From contig CABVAP010000045.1 of assembly GCA_902496345.1 (NCBI GenBank), positions 1 through 15,595 of the forward strand: a stretch of DNA of 15,595 nt, read 5' to 3'. This DNA is from an uncultured Eubacteriales bacterium (GTDB taxonomy: Bacteria > Bacillota > Clostridia > Lachnospirales > CAG-274). Position 1 is the first letter of the stretch; the number at the start of each line of letters is the position of its first letter. This document shows positions 15,543-15,595 of this stretch, in pieces. The notes under the pieces were generated by a model, which was not told where the DNA came from, made no database searches, and worked only from the letters and a program-made list of their open reading frames with translations. The position numbers and the translations under genes are program-made.

Positions 15543-15595
15543 AACCGACCCCCAAAAGTTAGACCAAAAATCTAACGATTGGGAGGTCGGTTTTT
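15543..15595 (+). terminator. Long terminator-like hairpin, possibly an IS3-type end or MITE
   Basis: AACCGACC (15543-15550) pairs with GGTCGGTT (15585-15592), CCCAA (15551-15555) with TTGGG (15579-15583), and GTTAGA (15558-15563) with TCTAAC (15571-15576). That makes 19 bp with one bulge and one internal loop, and a T run ends the window. It lies 25 nt after the receptor stop codon and can serve as its terminator. The arm containing CCCCCAAAAGTTAGAC resembles, from memory, terminal repeats of IS3-family (IS150-group) elements, so an insertion sequence may begin here or a small derivative may have been adopted as a terminator. An 11-codon frame with a good ribosome binding site (ATG 15540) overlaps the stem. 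Confidence 0.6.

Noticed and set aside
15540..15575. 11-codon gene with a good ribosome binding site after the chemoreceptor
   Set aside because: Its codons lie within a long terminator-like hairpin and it ends inside the loop-proximal stem. It more likely reflects the inverted-repeat sequence than a functional peptide.
1..15595. CRISPR arrays, tRNA or rRNA genes
   Set aside because: No regularly spaced repeats, tRNA-like cloverleaf arms or conserved rRNA sequence were seen.

Overview
The window looks like chromosomal DNA from a low-GC, anaerobic Firmicute of the class Clostridia. The evidence is the A+T-rich base composition, GGAGG-type ribosome binding sites, a Rex redox regulator, an ATP-dependent PfkA joined to a short (476 aa) pyruvate kinase, and the dnaE-pfkA-pyk order known from Clostridium and relatives. 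The species cannot be named from the sequence alone.

Layout from left to right. Positions 1-126 hold a GC-rich, hairpin-rich element cut by the window edge. A 676-aa O-antigen-ligase/Wzy-like membrane protein (minus) follows, then rex (minus) with its promoter, a candidate self-operator and a terminator. Divergent from rex is a YdiF-like ABC-F ATPase (plus), closed by a strong hairpin at 5233-5275. Next is a two-gene type II restriction-modification cassette (minus): a Dam-class adenine methyltransferase, then a DpnII-family endonuclease, both expected to act at GATC. Upstream of it on the minus strand come the glycolytic pair pfkA-pyk and the replicative polymerase gene dnaE. Divergent from dnaE is a methyl-accepting chemotaxis protein (plus) with a perfect sigma-A-type promoter, a roughly 230-nt leader with candidate alternative stems, and a long terminator-like hairpin at the right edge.

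The most striking signal is GATC avoidance. By eye I find no GATC anywhere outside the restriction-modification cassette (about 13.7 kb, roughly 190 GAT trinucleotides none followed by C), but four GATC sites inside its 1.8 kb. Host genes spell Asp as GAC when the next base is C, while the cassette uses GAT-C. This fits a host lineage long selected against GATC and a cassette that arrived from elsewhere or has not yet adapted. Other points worth a look are the chemotaxis-gene leader, the structured element at the left edge, the IS3-like terminal motif at the right edge, and the lack of a clear dedicated promoter for the cassette.
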